Assembly (NCBI GenBank): GCA_002778195.1
Contig: PCDI01000001.1
Location: forward strand, 558,001-622,000
From: Raffaelea ambrosiae
Taxonomy: Eukaryota; Ascomycota; Sordariomycetes; Ophiostomatales; Ophiostomataceae
DNA length: 64,000 bases
Direction: 5' to 3'
The translations under genes and the position numbers were made by a program. How positions within the stretch are numbered: the first letter of the stretch is position 1; the number at the start of each line of letters is the position of its first letter. Positions 33,834 through 45,322 of this stretch are shown piece after piece. A model generated the notes under the pieces. That model did no database searches. It was not told the origin of the DNA and worked only from the letters and a program-made list of their open reading frames with translations.

Positions 33834-35183
33834 ATGGCTTCCCAACCCGCACCGACAGCCTCGGCGGCGACAGCGACGACGACAGCTTCACCAGAGATCG
33901 TCGACATCAAGCCGCTCCTCAACCGCCTCTGGCCCGTCGCTGACGACCTGCCGGTTCCTACGGCCGACGAGATCGCTGACGCCATTGCCCTCTTCTTCAC
34001 CCACAGCGTCTCCGACGTACAGGCCAGCGCCCTCCTCATGTGCCTCCACTTCTCTGGCCTCGACCGCCAACCGGATGTCATGGCTGCCTGCGCTCTGCGC
34101 ATGCGCAAGGCTGCTGCGCAGATTGACGTTGCGCCACTTCGGCGCATCGCGGCGGAGCGCTCCCTCGCGGAGGGCCAGTACAAGGGCGGCCTCTGCGACA
34201 TTGTCGGCACGGGCGGCGACTCGCACAACACGTTCAACGTCTCGACGGCGTCGTCCATCGTGGCCTCGTCCTACCTGCGCATTGCCAAGCACGGCAATCG
34301 GGCCTCGACAAGCCGCTCGGGGTCGGCTGACCTGCTGGCCAACTTGAAGTGCAGCCATGACTCCGCGGGACCCTACGGGCCTGCGCCCGACCACGAGAAC
34401 ACAGACCTCGTGGCCAACCTCAACTACGTTGAGCCCCAGACCCTCGCCAGCATCTACAGCACCACCAACTACGCCTTTCTCTTCGCCCCCGTCTTCCACC
34501 CGGGCATGCGCTACGTCGCACCCATCCGCAAGCAGCTGCCGTGGCGCACACTCTTCAACCTGCTCGGCCCTCTGGCCAACCCGGTCGACGTGCTCGAAGA
34601 GAACAGCAGCCAGCAACAGCCTTCGCCCCTTGAGGTGCGCTTGATTGGCGTCGCCAAGCGCGAAATGGGCCCCGTCTTTGCCGAGGCCCTGCGCATGGCT
34701 GGCAACCGCAAGGCCCTGGTGGTGTGCGGTGCTGAGAACCTCGACGAGATCTCCATTGCCGGGCCAACCTACTGCTGGCGGTTGAGAGAAGAAGGCGAAG
34801 AAGGGGTCGGCAAAGTCGTCATTGACGAGTTTCAGCTGGCACCGGCCGACTTTGGCGTCGAGGCCCACCCGCTGAGCGGCGTCTCCCCTGGCCAGTCGCC
34901 CGGGGAGAACGCCAAGACCATGCTGGCCATCCTGCTGAACGAGCGGCCCGCCGACGACCCGCTGCTGTCGTTTGTGTTGATCAATACGGCCGCACTGCTG
35001 GTGGTGAGCGGGCTGTGCGAGCACGACGGCGCGGACGTGGTGACGGAGCGCGGGCCGGGCGGCGGCCGCTGGAAGGAGGGCATCCGGCTGGCGCGGCAAG
35101 CACTGAGCAACGGCGAGGCGCGGAAACAGTGGACGCTGTTTGTGGAGGCCACGAACCAGATCAAGCCGACGGTGTCGGCATGA
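33834..35183 (+). CDS. trp4: Anthranilate phosphoribosyltransferase
   Basis: A single exon of 449 residues starting MASQPAPTASAATATTT. The enzyme joins anthranilate and PRPP, the second step of tryptophan synthesis from chorismate. The N-terminal helical domain contains IALFFTHSVSDVQASALLMC. The PRPP-binding glycine motif CDIVGTGGDSHNTFNVST is complete, followed by the substrate loop KHGNRASTSRSGSADLL and HPGMRYVAPIRKQLPWRTLF with NLLGPLANP. A metal-binding DEISIAG segment is present (DE of AENLDE). The C-terminal part includes NAKTMLAILL and INTAALLVVSG. Fungal enzymes carry insertions relative to bacterial TrpD, seen here near LEENSSQQQPSP. Likely under cross-pathway control through the TGAGTCA at 33708. 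Confidence 0.95.
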   Translation: MASQPAPTASAATATTTASPEIVDIKPLLNRLWPVADDLPVPTADEIADAIALFFTHSVSDVQASALLMCLHFSGLDRQPDVMAACALRMRKAAAQIDVAPLRRIAAERSLAEGQYKGGLCDIVGTGGDSHNTFNVSTASSIVASSYLRIAKHGNRASTSRSGSADLLANLKCSHDSAGPYGPAPDHENTDLVANLNYVEPQTLASIYSTTNYAFLFAPVFHPGMRYVAPIRKQLPWRTLFNLLGPLANPVDVLEENSSQQQPSPLEVRLIGVAKREMGPVFAEALRMAGNRKALVVCGAENLDEISIAGPTYCWRLREEGEEGVGKVVIDEFQLAPADFGVEAHPLSGVSPGQSPGENAKTMLAILLNERPADDPLLSFVLINTAALLVVSGLCEHDGADVVTERGPGGGRWKEGIRLARQALSNGEARKQWTLFVEATNQIKPTVSA

Positions 35184-35562
35184 AAAGTACCCAAAAAAAG
35201 GGCTAAATGAATTTTGAAGAACAAAGGAAAATGGGCAGAAAAGGGGTGTTAAAAACCGGAAAGGCAAAAAACAACAACAATGTGTGATTCATTTCGTTCA
35301 CATGGGAAGGAGAGAAAAAGCATTTATGATTGTTTGAAACCCCCCCGAATACCACGGAGTCTTGGGAATATAAAAAAAAGTACTTTGTCTGACATAGTGA
35401 ATATCATACGCGCCGTGAGAGATTTCCTTGTTTTCTATGCCACACAGTCATTGCCCTATTTTGAGTTGAGTTCCTGCTAACCGCCATGTGAACACATCAT
35501 ACGCATATACTTCTGACAAAGAGAAAACACCACCAACAACATGAACGACACGAGCCAGTATA
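35184..35562. other. Convergent intergenic region
   Basis: 379 bp between trp4 (+) and trl1 (-). A-rich and otherwise featureless. Confidence 0.45.
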
Positions 35563-38088
35563 TTAACGAGAGAGAACACCGCGGACCACACCTGGGATCA
35601 GTGGCCGGCCCGCAATGCCAATGTCCACGATATTGTTCTGCTCCGTGCTGCCCTCGTCCAGCCACCGCTCCAGCAAGTCGTTGCTTTCCTTGGGCTTGAT
35701 GTTGGTGTTGCTCGTCCCCACCGTAATATGTGACACCTTGTTCACGCACGTCCAGGTAGGGGATGAAGCGTCGCCGCCATCGGCCTCTCCTCCAGATCCC
35801 TCGGTCGCTGGCTGGCTCTTGTCCACCAGCCGCACAACCAGCGCCATCAGACGATTGTCGAACACGACCCGCTCCAGCTGCACGTCGATCTGGCCCAGCT
35901 CCAGTGCCTTTGTCGCCTCGGCGGATCCGGCCGGGCCAGCCGCCTCAGCTGCCGCCTCAGCCTCCTTCTGCAGCCGCACATACCGCTCCCACAGCTGCGG
36001 ATGCTGCTGGGCGCTGGCGCGGTGCATCAGCGTGACGTGGAAGGTCGGCTGAATGCGCCGCGTCATCTCCAGCTGCGTGTAGAACTTGGACTGCGCGGGG
36101 GCCAGGCTCTTGAACGTCCGCTCCAGGTGTGCCTTGATGTCCTTGGCCGCCACGTCCACGCTCATGTACTCAAGAGGCTTCTTCTTTGCGGGTTTCTGGG
36201 CCGCCTGTTTCTGCTTGTACTGCTGCTGCTGCTTGTTGTAGTTCTCCCGATTGCGGTTGGGCAGTGTGTGGCGCAGCTCCGGGTTGTAGGCATCAATCGC
36301 AGTCTGGACAGCGGTATCCATGGCTTCGGCAGACGGCAGCTCTGGGACCAACTTCGGGTACAGCTCGTGCAGCTCGCGCACGACCTTCTCCAGGTTGGCG
36401 CGGCTGCTGTTGGTCGGGTCCAGGTCGATGATGGCGTCGAATCCGCTGTCCGGCAGATGCTCTGGGTCGCACGGCTCAAACCGGTTGATGAAGCCCTCCA
36501 TGATGCTGACAACTTTGCCCTGGTCCGTCGCCGCATGGATGGTCTGGTGGTTGTCGCCCCGTGAAAAGACGCGCTCTTGGGTCACCTGCCGGACCGCCTC
36601 CACATTGCTGTGCACATAGTTGAGCGCCACCAGCCGAGCCTCGACGTGCTGCGTCTTGACGTCCGTGATAAGCTGCTTCCGCTCGTGCCGCATGGCGTTG
36701 TTCCGGTCAGCGTACACCATCGGGTGCGACTCCAGCTGCTCCAGAAGCATGCGCGTGAACCGCGGCGGTCGCTTCGTACCCATGATGTTGTCGTTCTGCA
36801 CGTGGCCGCAGTCAAACAGGTTGCTGAGCCCGAGGCCAACCGTAGTCTTGCCGCACCCGATCGTGGCAATGGGCACCAGGATCACGTCCTTGCTGACTTC
36901 CGACATGCTGCCGCCGTAGAGCTCCTCAAAGTTGGCCGCGTCCGAGCCCTTGAGGTTTTTGAAGTGCAGGAAGTCGTCACGCAGCTGGATGATGCCGTGG
37001 TTCTGCGTGTACAGCTTGCCGAGCTGGGGATTGGCGGCGATGCGCTTGCGCGCAAACAGCAGATACTCTTCGGTGATCGCCTTGTGCTTCCGGTATCTCG
37101 GGGGCTTGCCCGCAATCAACGCCTTTGTGCATTCTCTCCACTGGCGGTACAACAGGTACGGCTCCTCGAACTTGTACTTGAAGAACCAGTCCTGGTACGG
37201 TCTCGTGGCCTCATTGGGGGACATTTGGCACCGGATGACAAAGCCCTCCACGTCGCGTCCGTCGTGTGCACCGGTCTCGGCCACGCCCTCGAGGAACGTC
37301 CGCACCTCCTTGATGTTGTCCATCGTGATGAGGTCCACGTGCTTGAAGCCCCACTGCTGGGCAAAGTCCTGCACCAGCGCGCTGGGGTAGGTGACAAAGT
37401 CGGGCACGTTGACGTTGATGCCGTGCAGGTACAGGCCCGCCTTGTCAGGGCCATAGGCCAGGATGTGCTCCTCAAAGGAGTCGTCACAGAGCTCGGCCAC
37501 AGCTGTCGCGTTGCGCTCGCGGAGCTCGCGGGCCAGGTCCTCCGTCGTCCGGCCCATGCGCTCGAGCTGGGCCTGCAGACGCGATTCGCCTGCGCTGGAG
37601 TGGCTCAGCTCGGTATTCCCCCGGGCACCTGTGGAGTGCTTGCTGCAGACGAGGAGAGTGTCGTCCTCGAGGCCGGAAATAAAGATGATGCAGCCGTTTT
37701 CCTTCAGCGTGAGCTCGTATGGCCCCCGCGTCTTCTCCTCAATCACTTCCCACCGGGTGTTTTCCATCTCGCTGATGTTGAAGAACTTGTCGTACCCGCG
37801 GATGACAATCTCCGGGGTGCCCTGGCGGTTGCGGGCGGTGAAGAGGCCGCGCGCATATGTAGGCAGGCCTCGTTTCTTGTAGTCGAAATCGCCCATCTTC
37901 CAAGAGTCGACATGGATGCCCTCGGGCGAGTTGTCGACGCTGAAGCGCGTCCTCTTGATCATGAAATTGCTCTTCTTGCCCTTCTTGGCGGCTTCCTCGA
38001 GGCCGCGGAGCATTTCGGCCACCTCTTGGGCATCCTGCGCCTTGTAGGGTGCCTTGGGCAGAGTCTTGACCGCCTGGGTCTCTGCCAT
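35563..38088 (-). CDS. trl1: tRNA ligase Trl1 (adenylyltransferase, kinase, cyclic phosphodiesterase)
   Basis: A single exon of 841 residues starting MAETQAVKTLPKAPYKAQDA. Fungal Trl1 heals and seals tRNA exons after intron removal and also joins HAC1-type mRNA in the unfolded protein response. All three modules are visible. The ligase domain has nucleophile Lys129 in LTLKENGCIIFI and EGFVIRCQ and FFKYKFEEPYL further on. The polynucleotide kinase has P-loop ATIGCGKTTVG (about 406-416). The C-terminal 2H phosphodiesterase carries paired H-x-T motifs FHVTLMHR (about 685) and SHITVGTS (about 784). A basic poly-Gln linker (KQQQQYKQKQ) separates kinase and phosphodiesterase. The frame stays open for 92 codons upstream; the start is set by family length and the unlike composition of the extension. 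Confidence 0.95.
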   Translation of the reverse strand: MAETQAVKTLPKAPYKAQDAQEVAEMLRGLEEAAKKGKKSNFMIKRTRFSVDNSPEGIHVDSWKMGDFDYKKRGLPTYARGLFTARNRQGTPEIVIRGYDKFFNISEMENTRWEVIEEKTRGPYELTLKENGCIIFISGLEDDTLLVCSKHSTGARGNTELSHSSAGESRLQAQLERMGRTTEDLARELRERNATAVAELCDDSFEEHILAYGPDKAGLYLHGINVNVPDFVTYPSALVQDFAQQWGFKHVDLITMDNIKEVRTFLEGVAETGAHDGRDVEGFVIRCQMSPNEATRPYQDWFFKYKFEEPYLLYRQWRECTKALIAGKPPRYRKHKAITEEYLLFARKRIAANPQLGKLYTQNHGIIQLRDDFLHFKNLKGSDAANFEELYGGSMSEVSKDVILVPIATIGCGKTTVGLGLSNLFDCGHVQNDNIMGTKRPPRFTRMLLEQLESHPMVYADRNNAMRHERKQLITDVKTQHVEARLVALNYVHSNVEAVRQVTQERVFSRGDNHQTIHAATDQGKVVSIMEGFINRFEPCDPEHLPDSGFDAIIDLDPTNSSRANLEKVVRELHELYPKLVPELPSAEAMDTAVQTAIDAYNPELRHTLPNRNRENYNKQQQQYKQKQAAQKPAKKKPLEYMSVDVAAKDIKAHLERTFKSLAPAQSKFYTQLEMTRRIQPTFHVTLMHRASAQQHPQLWERYVRLQKEAEAAAEAAGPAGSAEATKALELGQIDVQLERVVFDNRLMALVVRLVDKSQPATEGSGGEADGGDASSPTWTCVNKVSHITVGTSNTNIKPKESNDLLERWLDEGSTEQNNIVDIGIAGRPLIPGVVRGVLSR

Positions 38089-39467
38089 GGTGGAAAAGTG
38101 CGTGTGTGCTGTGCTGTGTGCGCTGAAACGCCGAGTCGTAGGTGTGTGAAACGGAGTGTACAACGGAAGCGGCAGCCAGCGGCGTAGTGCGATTGCTCGT
38201 GCAGAAGAGAGTGCTAAACCAGATGCAAGACAACCTGAAAAACAGTATGAGTGGAGATGGTATGGGAAACGAGTATGAAGAAGAAAAGGTCGTCCAGCGA
38301 GCGCGATGCCGCGGCTTTTGTACATCCAGCGGTTGAAGCAGGTCTGGATGTGGGTCGGCTTCATTCAGAAATTTTGGGCAGGTGTGAGGCTGAGGCTGAC
38401 AGGAGACAGCACCGGGGGGCGGGTAAGTTGGTCTCAAATCATTGGTTGAGGCTGTTTCACGCGAGGATGACTCTTTGTCGTCTCGAAAATAAGGCACAGC
38501 CGTTGGGCAGACACTAACTGCGGGAAAGGTCAGCGTATGACCAACCAGGTAGTCTGCCGTTCGTGCCTTCCCTTGTCGCCGAGGGAGTCATCTGGAAAGA
38601 CCAACAAATATGAGCTTTGTTGTAGCTGTGCTGAGACCCTATCGAGAGAACTTAGCGCCGAGGGAGGTGGGGGCCCGAATCCAGGCAAAATACTGTCTAT
38701 GGAAGTTCTTTGACCTCAGCTCAATGCTGCAACTACGAGAAAAAAAACAAAAGACGCAATGTAGTTGAAGAGAGTGTAGTCAGGGTGGGTTCAATGCTTG
38801 AGTGAACAAATGAGAGAAAAATGCTTCTGGAGTACACGTGACATCACATGTGACATGCTCGTCTTGTTAATCCCAGCAGTAGCACTATCTCCTTGTTCGG
38901 CAGAACCTTTGTTAAAAGATAGTCTTCATATTTACTTACATACAAATTAAAAGAAAAAACAGAATAGAATAGCATGGCCAGAGCAACCAGGAAAGATACC
39001 AAAGGAGTTACAACAAAGAAGAAAAAAGACAAAAAAAAACGTACAGCAGCGGGTATTCGCTGGTCGTCACCGACCCAACTACTAATCCGCCGATTACTGG
39101 TTTAACTAGGGGAGAGCGGACGGGATCCCGTGCTTTCCAGTATCTATGGCCGTACGTGGAAGAAACCCGTGTAAGTTGCGTATAAGTAGTCCCTGTAGCA
39201 CTGCTTCCTCATCCGGTTATGTCAAAAAAATAGTTGGTGAAATGCCACGGACTTGTACTTAAAATTTATGCAAATATTTGATTTACTACTTTTATATGGA
39301 TATCTATTGGCGGATGTGGCCAACGTTCAATTTCTTCTTTCCAGTTTAACCCTTGGTTCTTGGTTCTTGGCCGAACCGGCAGCCATCCATCCCAGTTCTT
39401 GTTCTTGTTCTTCTTTTTCTGTTATTTTCTTTCTTTCTTTTGTTTCATTTCATTCTATTTCATTCCT
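38089..39467. other. Intergenic region upstream of trl1
   Basis: 1.4 kb between trl1 and the dioxygenase gene. It is A-rich from about 38730 to 39030 and T-rich from 39340 to 39470. No gene, RNA or repeat stands out. Confidence 0.45.
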
Positions 39468-40741
39468 TCATTCAGCGTCCAGGGGGCAGACCGGCGGGGT
39501 GTCGTTGACCTGGATGCCGCCACGCTTCAGCTCGTGGCTGTCGGGGAATGGCAGCTTCCAGCCGCCCTCGCTCTCGGGTGTGGCCAACCACAGACGGAGA
39601 AGGTGACGACGCGGCTCCGGGGGAGGGTAGTCTGTTTTCAATGTTAGCGCTCCTTCTGTCATAAATCTTGTCTTTGCGATTTGTACTCACCCGTGTAGGC
39701 CGTCCGCGCATGAAGCAGGTGCGTGTTGCTGACAATCTGGATGTCGCCGACCTCCAGAATCATGTGGAGAGCCAGGCGCTGGCAGGTCTCCTCGAGAACC
39801 TGCATGGCGTGCTTCTGCTCCTCGCTCAGAGGCGGGACAATGCCGGCGTCCGAAAACCGCGTGAGCGAGCGCACATAGTACGGGTCCCACTTGCTGTAGA
39901 GACGGCCCTGGCCGCCGTTCTCCAGGTACAGCACGGGCTGCCGGGTGAACTCCTCCTCGCCCACGGACACCTCGCCCTTGCGGTCGAAATACCAGATGGG
40001 CTTGGTCAGTAGCTCGGCTACGTCGGGGTTCTCGCGCTGCAGCGTGTTCCAGACGTTGTGCACGCTGACAATGTCGCTCTCGCCGCCCTCGAGCGCGCGG
40101 TGCACGCACAGCAGGCCGACCAGGTCGCCGTCGTCGGCGTGGAAGAACTGGCGGGCGGTCGTGCGGTAGATGCGCACCTTGTGGATCTGGGTCGGGTCGT
40201 CGCCGACGTCCTTGACGTGGCCCAGCACGTGGCCGCGGCCGTTCTGAGAGACAAAGTAGCCCAGGTAGGCGCCGAGGCCCATGTAGGCCACGGCGTTCTT
40301 GTGGCTGCCCCAGGTCTCAGCGGGGAAGCCCTTGAACAGGACAAAGCCCTTGCCGTCGATCAGATCGGAGCGGACTTTGTACAGCGCGGATGCCAGCTTC
40401 GGCAGAGGGAAGTTGCTCTTGGAGATGCCCGTCAGCGGGGTGCCGGCGGCAATGAAAGCGTCGGCGGTGGCGCTGAGCTCGGCGATCTCCTCCTCGGTGA
40501 ACCGGTGCACCCATCGCTCCGGCTTGTCCTCGTAGTCCTCCTTCTTCCACACCGTCGGGCCCACGATCTCTTTGGGGAAGTCGGCATATGGCCGCAGCTT
40601 CTCGTACAGAGGGTTGTGCTGGCCTGACGTACGGATGCCGTCCGGGAAGATGGAGCGGTCGGCCTGGTCGTTTCCGAGCTTGGTGGGAACCGCAGGGGCA
40701 GATGAGCCGTCACGCTCGGAGACAAGAGCACCCGGTGCCAT
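39468..40741 (-). CDS. TauD/TfdA-type Fe(II)/2-oxoglutarate dioxygenase
   Basis: Two exons (40741-39691 and 39631-39468, 59-bp intron with GTGAGT donor) give 404 residues. The iron ligands are in FFHADDGDLVGLLC (HxD, about residues 200-202) and the distal His in NTHLLHARTAYTD (about residue 342), next to the 2-oxoglutarate-binding Arg in the segment RRHLLRLWLA encoded by exon 2. The protein resembles the large fungal TfdA/TauD family, whose members act on taurine, sulfonates or other small acids. Substrate cannot be read from sequence. No organelle signal. The neighbouring gene-poor region and the lack of pathway partners leave the role open. Confidence 0.88.
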
Positions 40742-42147
40742 TGTGTATGTGTGTGGGGGGGGGTGTATTTGGGAGTGAGGTGAGGGGAAAGAGGGGGTGT
40801 TGTCGTAGTCTCGTAGATTCGTGTAAGTGGCAGATAAAGAAATCCTGTGAATTGATGCTCAAGATATTACCTGGGTTGCCAAATGTTGATGTTTTTGGAA
40901 GGGAAATAGAAATTGAATCATCTTCCGGCAGCAACCGGGTCTTTCAATGCATTTATATCAATCTCTAGCCAAGCTACGCGACCCTGCGTGGTGAAAACCG
41001 GATGTTGCCTCTCTGGGTCGGTCGTCGTGTCGATATCGACGCTGTGAATGGCGTGCTCACTAGCTCGTTTACTTGCATATATCACGACATCGCCTGGTCC
41101 AACCCTGGCTGTTTCACTGGTGATAATCAGCGATATCGGTTCTCATAAAACGTAAAAAAATTGATGGAAAGACTTGCCTAATCCAGCTGCGTGCTTGGAA
41201 TCAATCTGCCACCAAGTTCCATTTGCGATTGTTGTCTTCCAGTGTACGCGTGTCACGTAGACAAGATCTTGGGGTAATCTCAATTGGCCGAGTATGATCA
41301 TCACACTGATGCCATATGGGCGCTCTTTTCTTGCTCTACTCGGCATCGCACCTCTATCTTCAGAGCTCAATGGTTTATATTACGACTCTACGTTGTTTCT
41401 ACTTCATGTACGTGTCGTGAATAGCGCATGAAAGCTGAGAGTTGTTCTCGAGACCATAGTTATGCAACAAAACACATTTTCGCCGATTTCAGCATTGCTG
41501 CGGGCCCGTGTTAGTGCTAACGTTTAGCGCTCATGATGTGCTTCCCAGACTTTTGATATCATCCCTCGGCACCGGTCATAACTAACCTCGGAGACAGTTA
41601 TTGTATCTCTTTCTTCCGAACAGCTTTGCCATGTTAAACAAAAAACGGGTTTGCGGGAGCTTCCTAAACGTGGCTACTTCTGTCCAACAACTAGAGAAGA
41701 TCGCCCTCCACATATTCATCGCGGAGTTTTGACTGATTTGATCTGATAAGACGCCGCCTGTGATAAATGCGGCACCCAGCTGCCCCTGTCCGGTCTGCGG
41801 AGAGAGAGGGCACAGGAGCCGGCGGATCTGTGGTTCCATGACCCAAGCCCCCCCACTTCCATGAGGATATGCTTTGAGGAGCAAGTCTCATTGGCCTACT
41901 GGAACCTGTCGTAATAAGCTCAATTGCGAGCTTGAAAGCTACACAAGGTCTGAGACAACCCTTTCTGCGTAACTGCCGAATATTTCCCGGGTGACTATAA
42001 CCCGTTGTCCCGGGTCGAACGATCCTCGATTGCTTGGCTGCGTACTTTGCGGAGAACAAGATAAAAGAACACGGCGATGACAAAGAAGAACAGTCATGCT
42101 ATTAAGGCTCTTGTACGTGTGTAGTCCCAAAAGAGATACGGTATTTA

Positions 42148-42747
42148 GTTGGGGCTGTTATATATGTTTCAACCCCCCGACAGGCATTTTCCCAGTATCG
42201 AACACGTAAGGCTGCAACGCGCGTGTGAGTAGTGAAAGCGGAACGGGAACAAAAACCAAGCAAACAACCCACTAAACAGAGGGAGCTGCTGATGGCAATG
42301 GTATCGGTATGTACTGATCAGGGGCAACGCAATAATAGGAAGCCCTTAGGGGTCTTCTTCTGGCGAAAGCTGCTGAAAAACAACGAAGGTCATAGCAATG
42401 GCAAAAAGTACTACCTCTCCCCCACCTCTCTGTGGTTGGAGTCTCGGTTATTATATACATGATCCGACAGGCCTCCCTTAGCTGCTGTCTATTTTGTCAT
42501 CACCCCCCCTCTGTAACCCAGTAGTAAGACATCCAGACCGTGAAATTACGACTTGGCTTCAGCTGAGACTTCCCAGTGTGGCTGGACAGAGCCGAACCTT
42601 CTTTCGAATCCCCAAATGTCACGGCTTGATTTTACATCTTGGGGAGCAGCTTCGTTGGAGCCTCATAATGTCTTCCATGATTACGATGCTCGGGAGTTGT
42701 ATTAAAAGCTGAACGGGGAAACAACTAAACAACTACTCACTAAACAG
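42148..42747. repeat. Degenerate dispersed repeats, possible transposon relic
   Basis: 42148-42185 and 42435-42472 share GTTGG...GTTATATA or GTTATTATATA, and both end CCGACAGGC. 42241-42279 and 42711-42747 share GAACGGG...AAACAAC...CACTAAACAG. The two motif types alternate in the same order. They could be remains of a duplicated element such as solo LTRs, but no intact termini or target duplication can be shown. Confidence 0.35.
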
Positions 42748-45133
42748 CCCCCCTAACCTACAAATAACTGCAAGAGGACCTTCTTAGTTATTCAAGAATA
42801 GGACACGGTAGGTTCTAGCCTCAGAGGGCTTGTATTGTTTGTCATGACTTCGTCGTAGCTCTTCGGGTTGCTTCTTACAAAGCATAAAACTCTGCGCTGC
42901 ATTGTGCTTATATACCCTTTCTTTGGAGTGCACCCTGGTTTTGTCTCGCCCACAGTCTGACATCATGACTTCTTACTCTCAGTCCCTCTCCCTTCACTCA
43001 TTATAGACCGGCGGACTTGGCAAAGATGACATGCATCTCCTCGAGTGAGCGACAGGCGGTTCCGTGTAGCAAAAGTACGCAATCGATACGGTAACGGAGA
43101 GAGAGGGACGAGGGAGACCAAATCGTATTGCAAGAGTATCACCGGGAGGAGACAGAGACCCACAAAAACTGTAAGATATACAAATACCATCTTATACGAA
43201 GACTTTAGAGGCAGGCAAGCTGCCTGGTAAGCAATACAAGCCCACTGGGGCCCTTTCTTTCACTATCCCGCATTTGACCTTGAGCCTACCGTAGCGTCCA
43301 GAGCATTTTGCTCCTGCTCCTGTTGGCCAGTGCTTCAGCACTAGGAGGAGGAGGGAACATTGATCCGCTTTATTCTCTCATCCTTTCTAGGATCGAGGAG
43401 AGCATCCTGGTCCTACCTGAGGCTGTTTGGTGGGTCGTTGCTTGGTTGTGTCCCCGTTCCGCTTCAACGGCATCGAGGACAGCGAAAGTGATGTATGTGC
43501 GCCTCTGGTTGTGGGGAAAGCAGCTGGGGTGGTCGTGAGCTGAGATTGGACGTGCTGTGAGTTACACTTTTTTAGGTGGTTACACGCACCACCATGAAGT
43601 CGAAGATGCGGTCAGCCGATATCGACCGTGCATTGGCTTGGCCACGGATATCCCGGAGTGCCAACACACACTTTTACTAATTTTAAAACTTTGCACAAGG
43701 TTATTTACAGAGAGGAGATCGAAAATAGGCCAGTACAAGGCCTATTTCGCTATTCTTCTCGTGTCACCATGTAGAAACGGAGGCGGTTCAAGTGAGAGAG
43801 AGAATTCCCCCATGTTTGGCCCCCGCTTCTCCTTCCGAACCCACCGGATCCGCCTGCCGCCAAGGCTTCCGTCGGCCGCAGCTTTCGGCGGATTGGGTTG
43901 TTGGCACCCCAAAATAAGACTATGGCTAGCAAGGGAGAACCGGATTTTCTCGCCCCCAGTGGTAGATCCTGCGGGCGCAGGGAGGGGAGAGAGAGTTGGT
44001 TCCGCGATGCGGGCCACGTTTCTAAAGACGTCATGGTGGGCCGAGCTTCTACAGGGTCCTTGTTGTTCTCGTTGGGTTCTGCGCCTCATTCGTTCTGCTT
44101 CTGCGTCCTTCTGCGCTCTACAGCGTGTAAAATGCGCATGTTTTCGTGCATGTTGGTTCTATTTTCTGACTCCTCTGGGCGTTCTTCCCGTTCTTTCGTG
44201 GTCTTCCGCAGTCTTCCGCAGTCTCGTCTTGATCGTCTCCCGTCCCTAGAAAGTACCGTACTAGCTGTGTTGTAACCCGTAGGATGAAGCCACTAAGTCT
44301 TTTAAGAATTATCGTTGTTTGCCTTTTGGAGGGGAAACAATCGTATCCTAACTTGGAATATTCTCGGTAGTCCAAGGGAGCACAGAAGGCCGAGACCGAC
44401 AGCTAGAAGAGTGCTAATGCGGGAACTCTTCGATGGTCTTGCTTCTTCTGGATACGAGACGGATTTCTGGGTCGAGGCGGCAGGCTTTGGGTGTTGGGAT
44501 TTTCTCTCTTCCAGAACACGAGCTAACTATAGCAGCCCAATGCAGCTAGCTAATGCATCTAGCTGTGGCTGGGGAGGTCGGCAGTGGGCGCTGTAGCGTG
44601 TTTCACTGGTCGTCCTAGCTTGCTGGCGTGTTCCCCACAGCTTCCTTCGCCAGCTATTTTTGGGTTCACATAATAAGGTTGTTTGGGTCTTGGCGCCAAC
44701 GAACATGGACCTGGGAAACTGGTAACCTTGGAACCCAGTGCTTGGGATTCTCGTATTGCATCCGCGGCCAGCTACACCGAGGACAAGACATGCAGTCTCG
44801 CGCGGTTTGGCTTTGTGGACAGCAGAGCAGTAGAACAGCAGAACAGCAGAGACGCATCGGCCGGGAGGTCGCGAAACTGCGCAGACAGGGGCGGTCGACA
44901 GGGATGCTGAAGGACGGTACGGCGGGGCAACTGAGGATCGGGCAGTGGGATGAGATGATCCCGTTAGCAGGAAGGAGTAGCAAAGAGCTCGAGGGTGGCG
45001 GAGGCGGCCAGAGGATCGGGCAGCAGACTTCGGCCAAGAAGCAGCTAGAACACGAGACCGACTTGCTGTGATGCCGGAGGCGGTATCGTTTTGTGGCTGC
45101 ACATGAGGGCCCATCTGGCGATGGCCCGTGGTC

Positions 45134-45139
45134 TATAAA
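45134..45139 (+). promoter_or_regulatory. TATA box of the secreted-protein gene
   Basis: TATAAA lies 184 bp upstream of the ATG at 45323 and is followed by a C/T-rich leader. The spacing suggests a 5' untranslated region of about 150 bp. This is one of few clear TATA boxes in the window and fits a strongly inducible gene. Confidence 0.6.
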
Positions 45140-45322
45140 GGAGAGAGGTCTTGCCTGCTGAGAATGGTCTGGATTTGTTTCTTCATCATCAACAGCCTCT
45201 TCTACAGACAACACAACAGAACACTCCAGCCTCATCTTCTCATTCTCCATCTCATCTTCTCGTCTTCACAATCGCATTCTCGCACTCTCCCACCTCCAAC
45301 TTCCAGCCACACCACCGCCAAC

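Larger units (their letters stand above)
40742..45322. other. Gene-poor interval, 4.6 kb
   Basis: The longest stretch without a gene. Open frames up to 230 codons exist (for example 43557-44249), but none has family motifs, splice-consistent extension or normal codon use. The left and middle parts (40900-43300) are A/T-richer than the neighbours. Two pairs of imperfect short repeats lie at 42148-42747 (see the repeat entry), compatible with decayed transposon material. The last 200 bp are the promoter of the secreted-protein gene. Confidence 0.55.

Noticed and set aside
36577..38187. A 536-codon antisense frame across the tRNA ligase gene (similar long antisense frames lie over coatomer beta, the methyltransferase, xylitol dehydrogenase and the transporter).
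   Set aside because: These are mirror frames caused by GC-rich codon bias opposite strongly conserved genes.
43557..44249. A 230-codon open frame in the gene-poor interval.
   Set aside because: No recognisable motif, no splice-consistent extension, and unusual composition.
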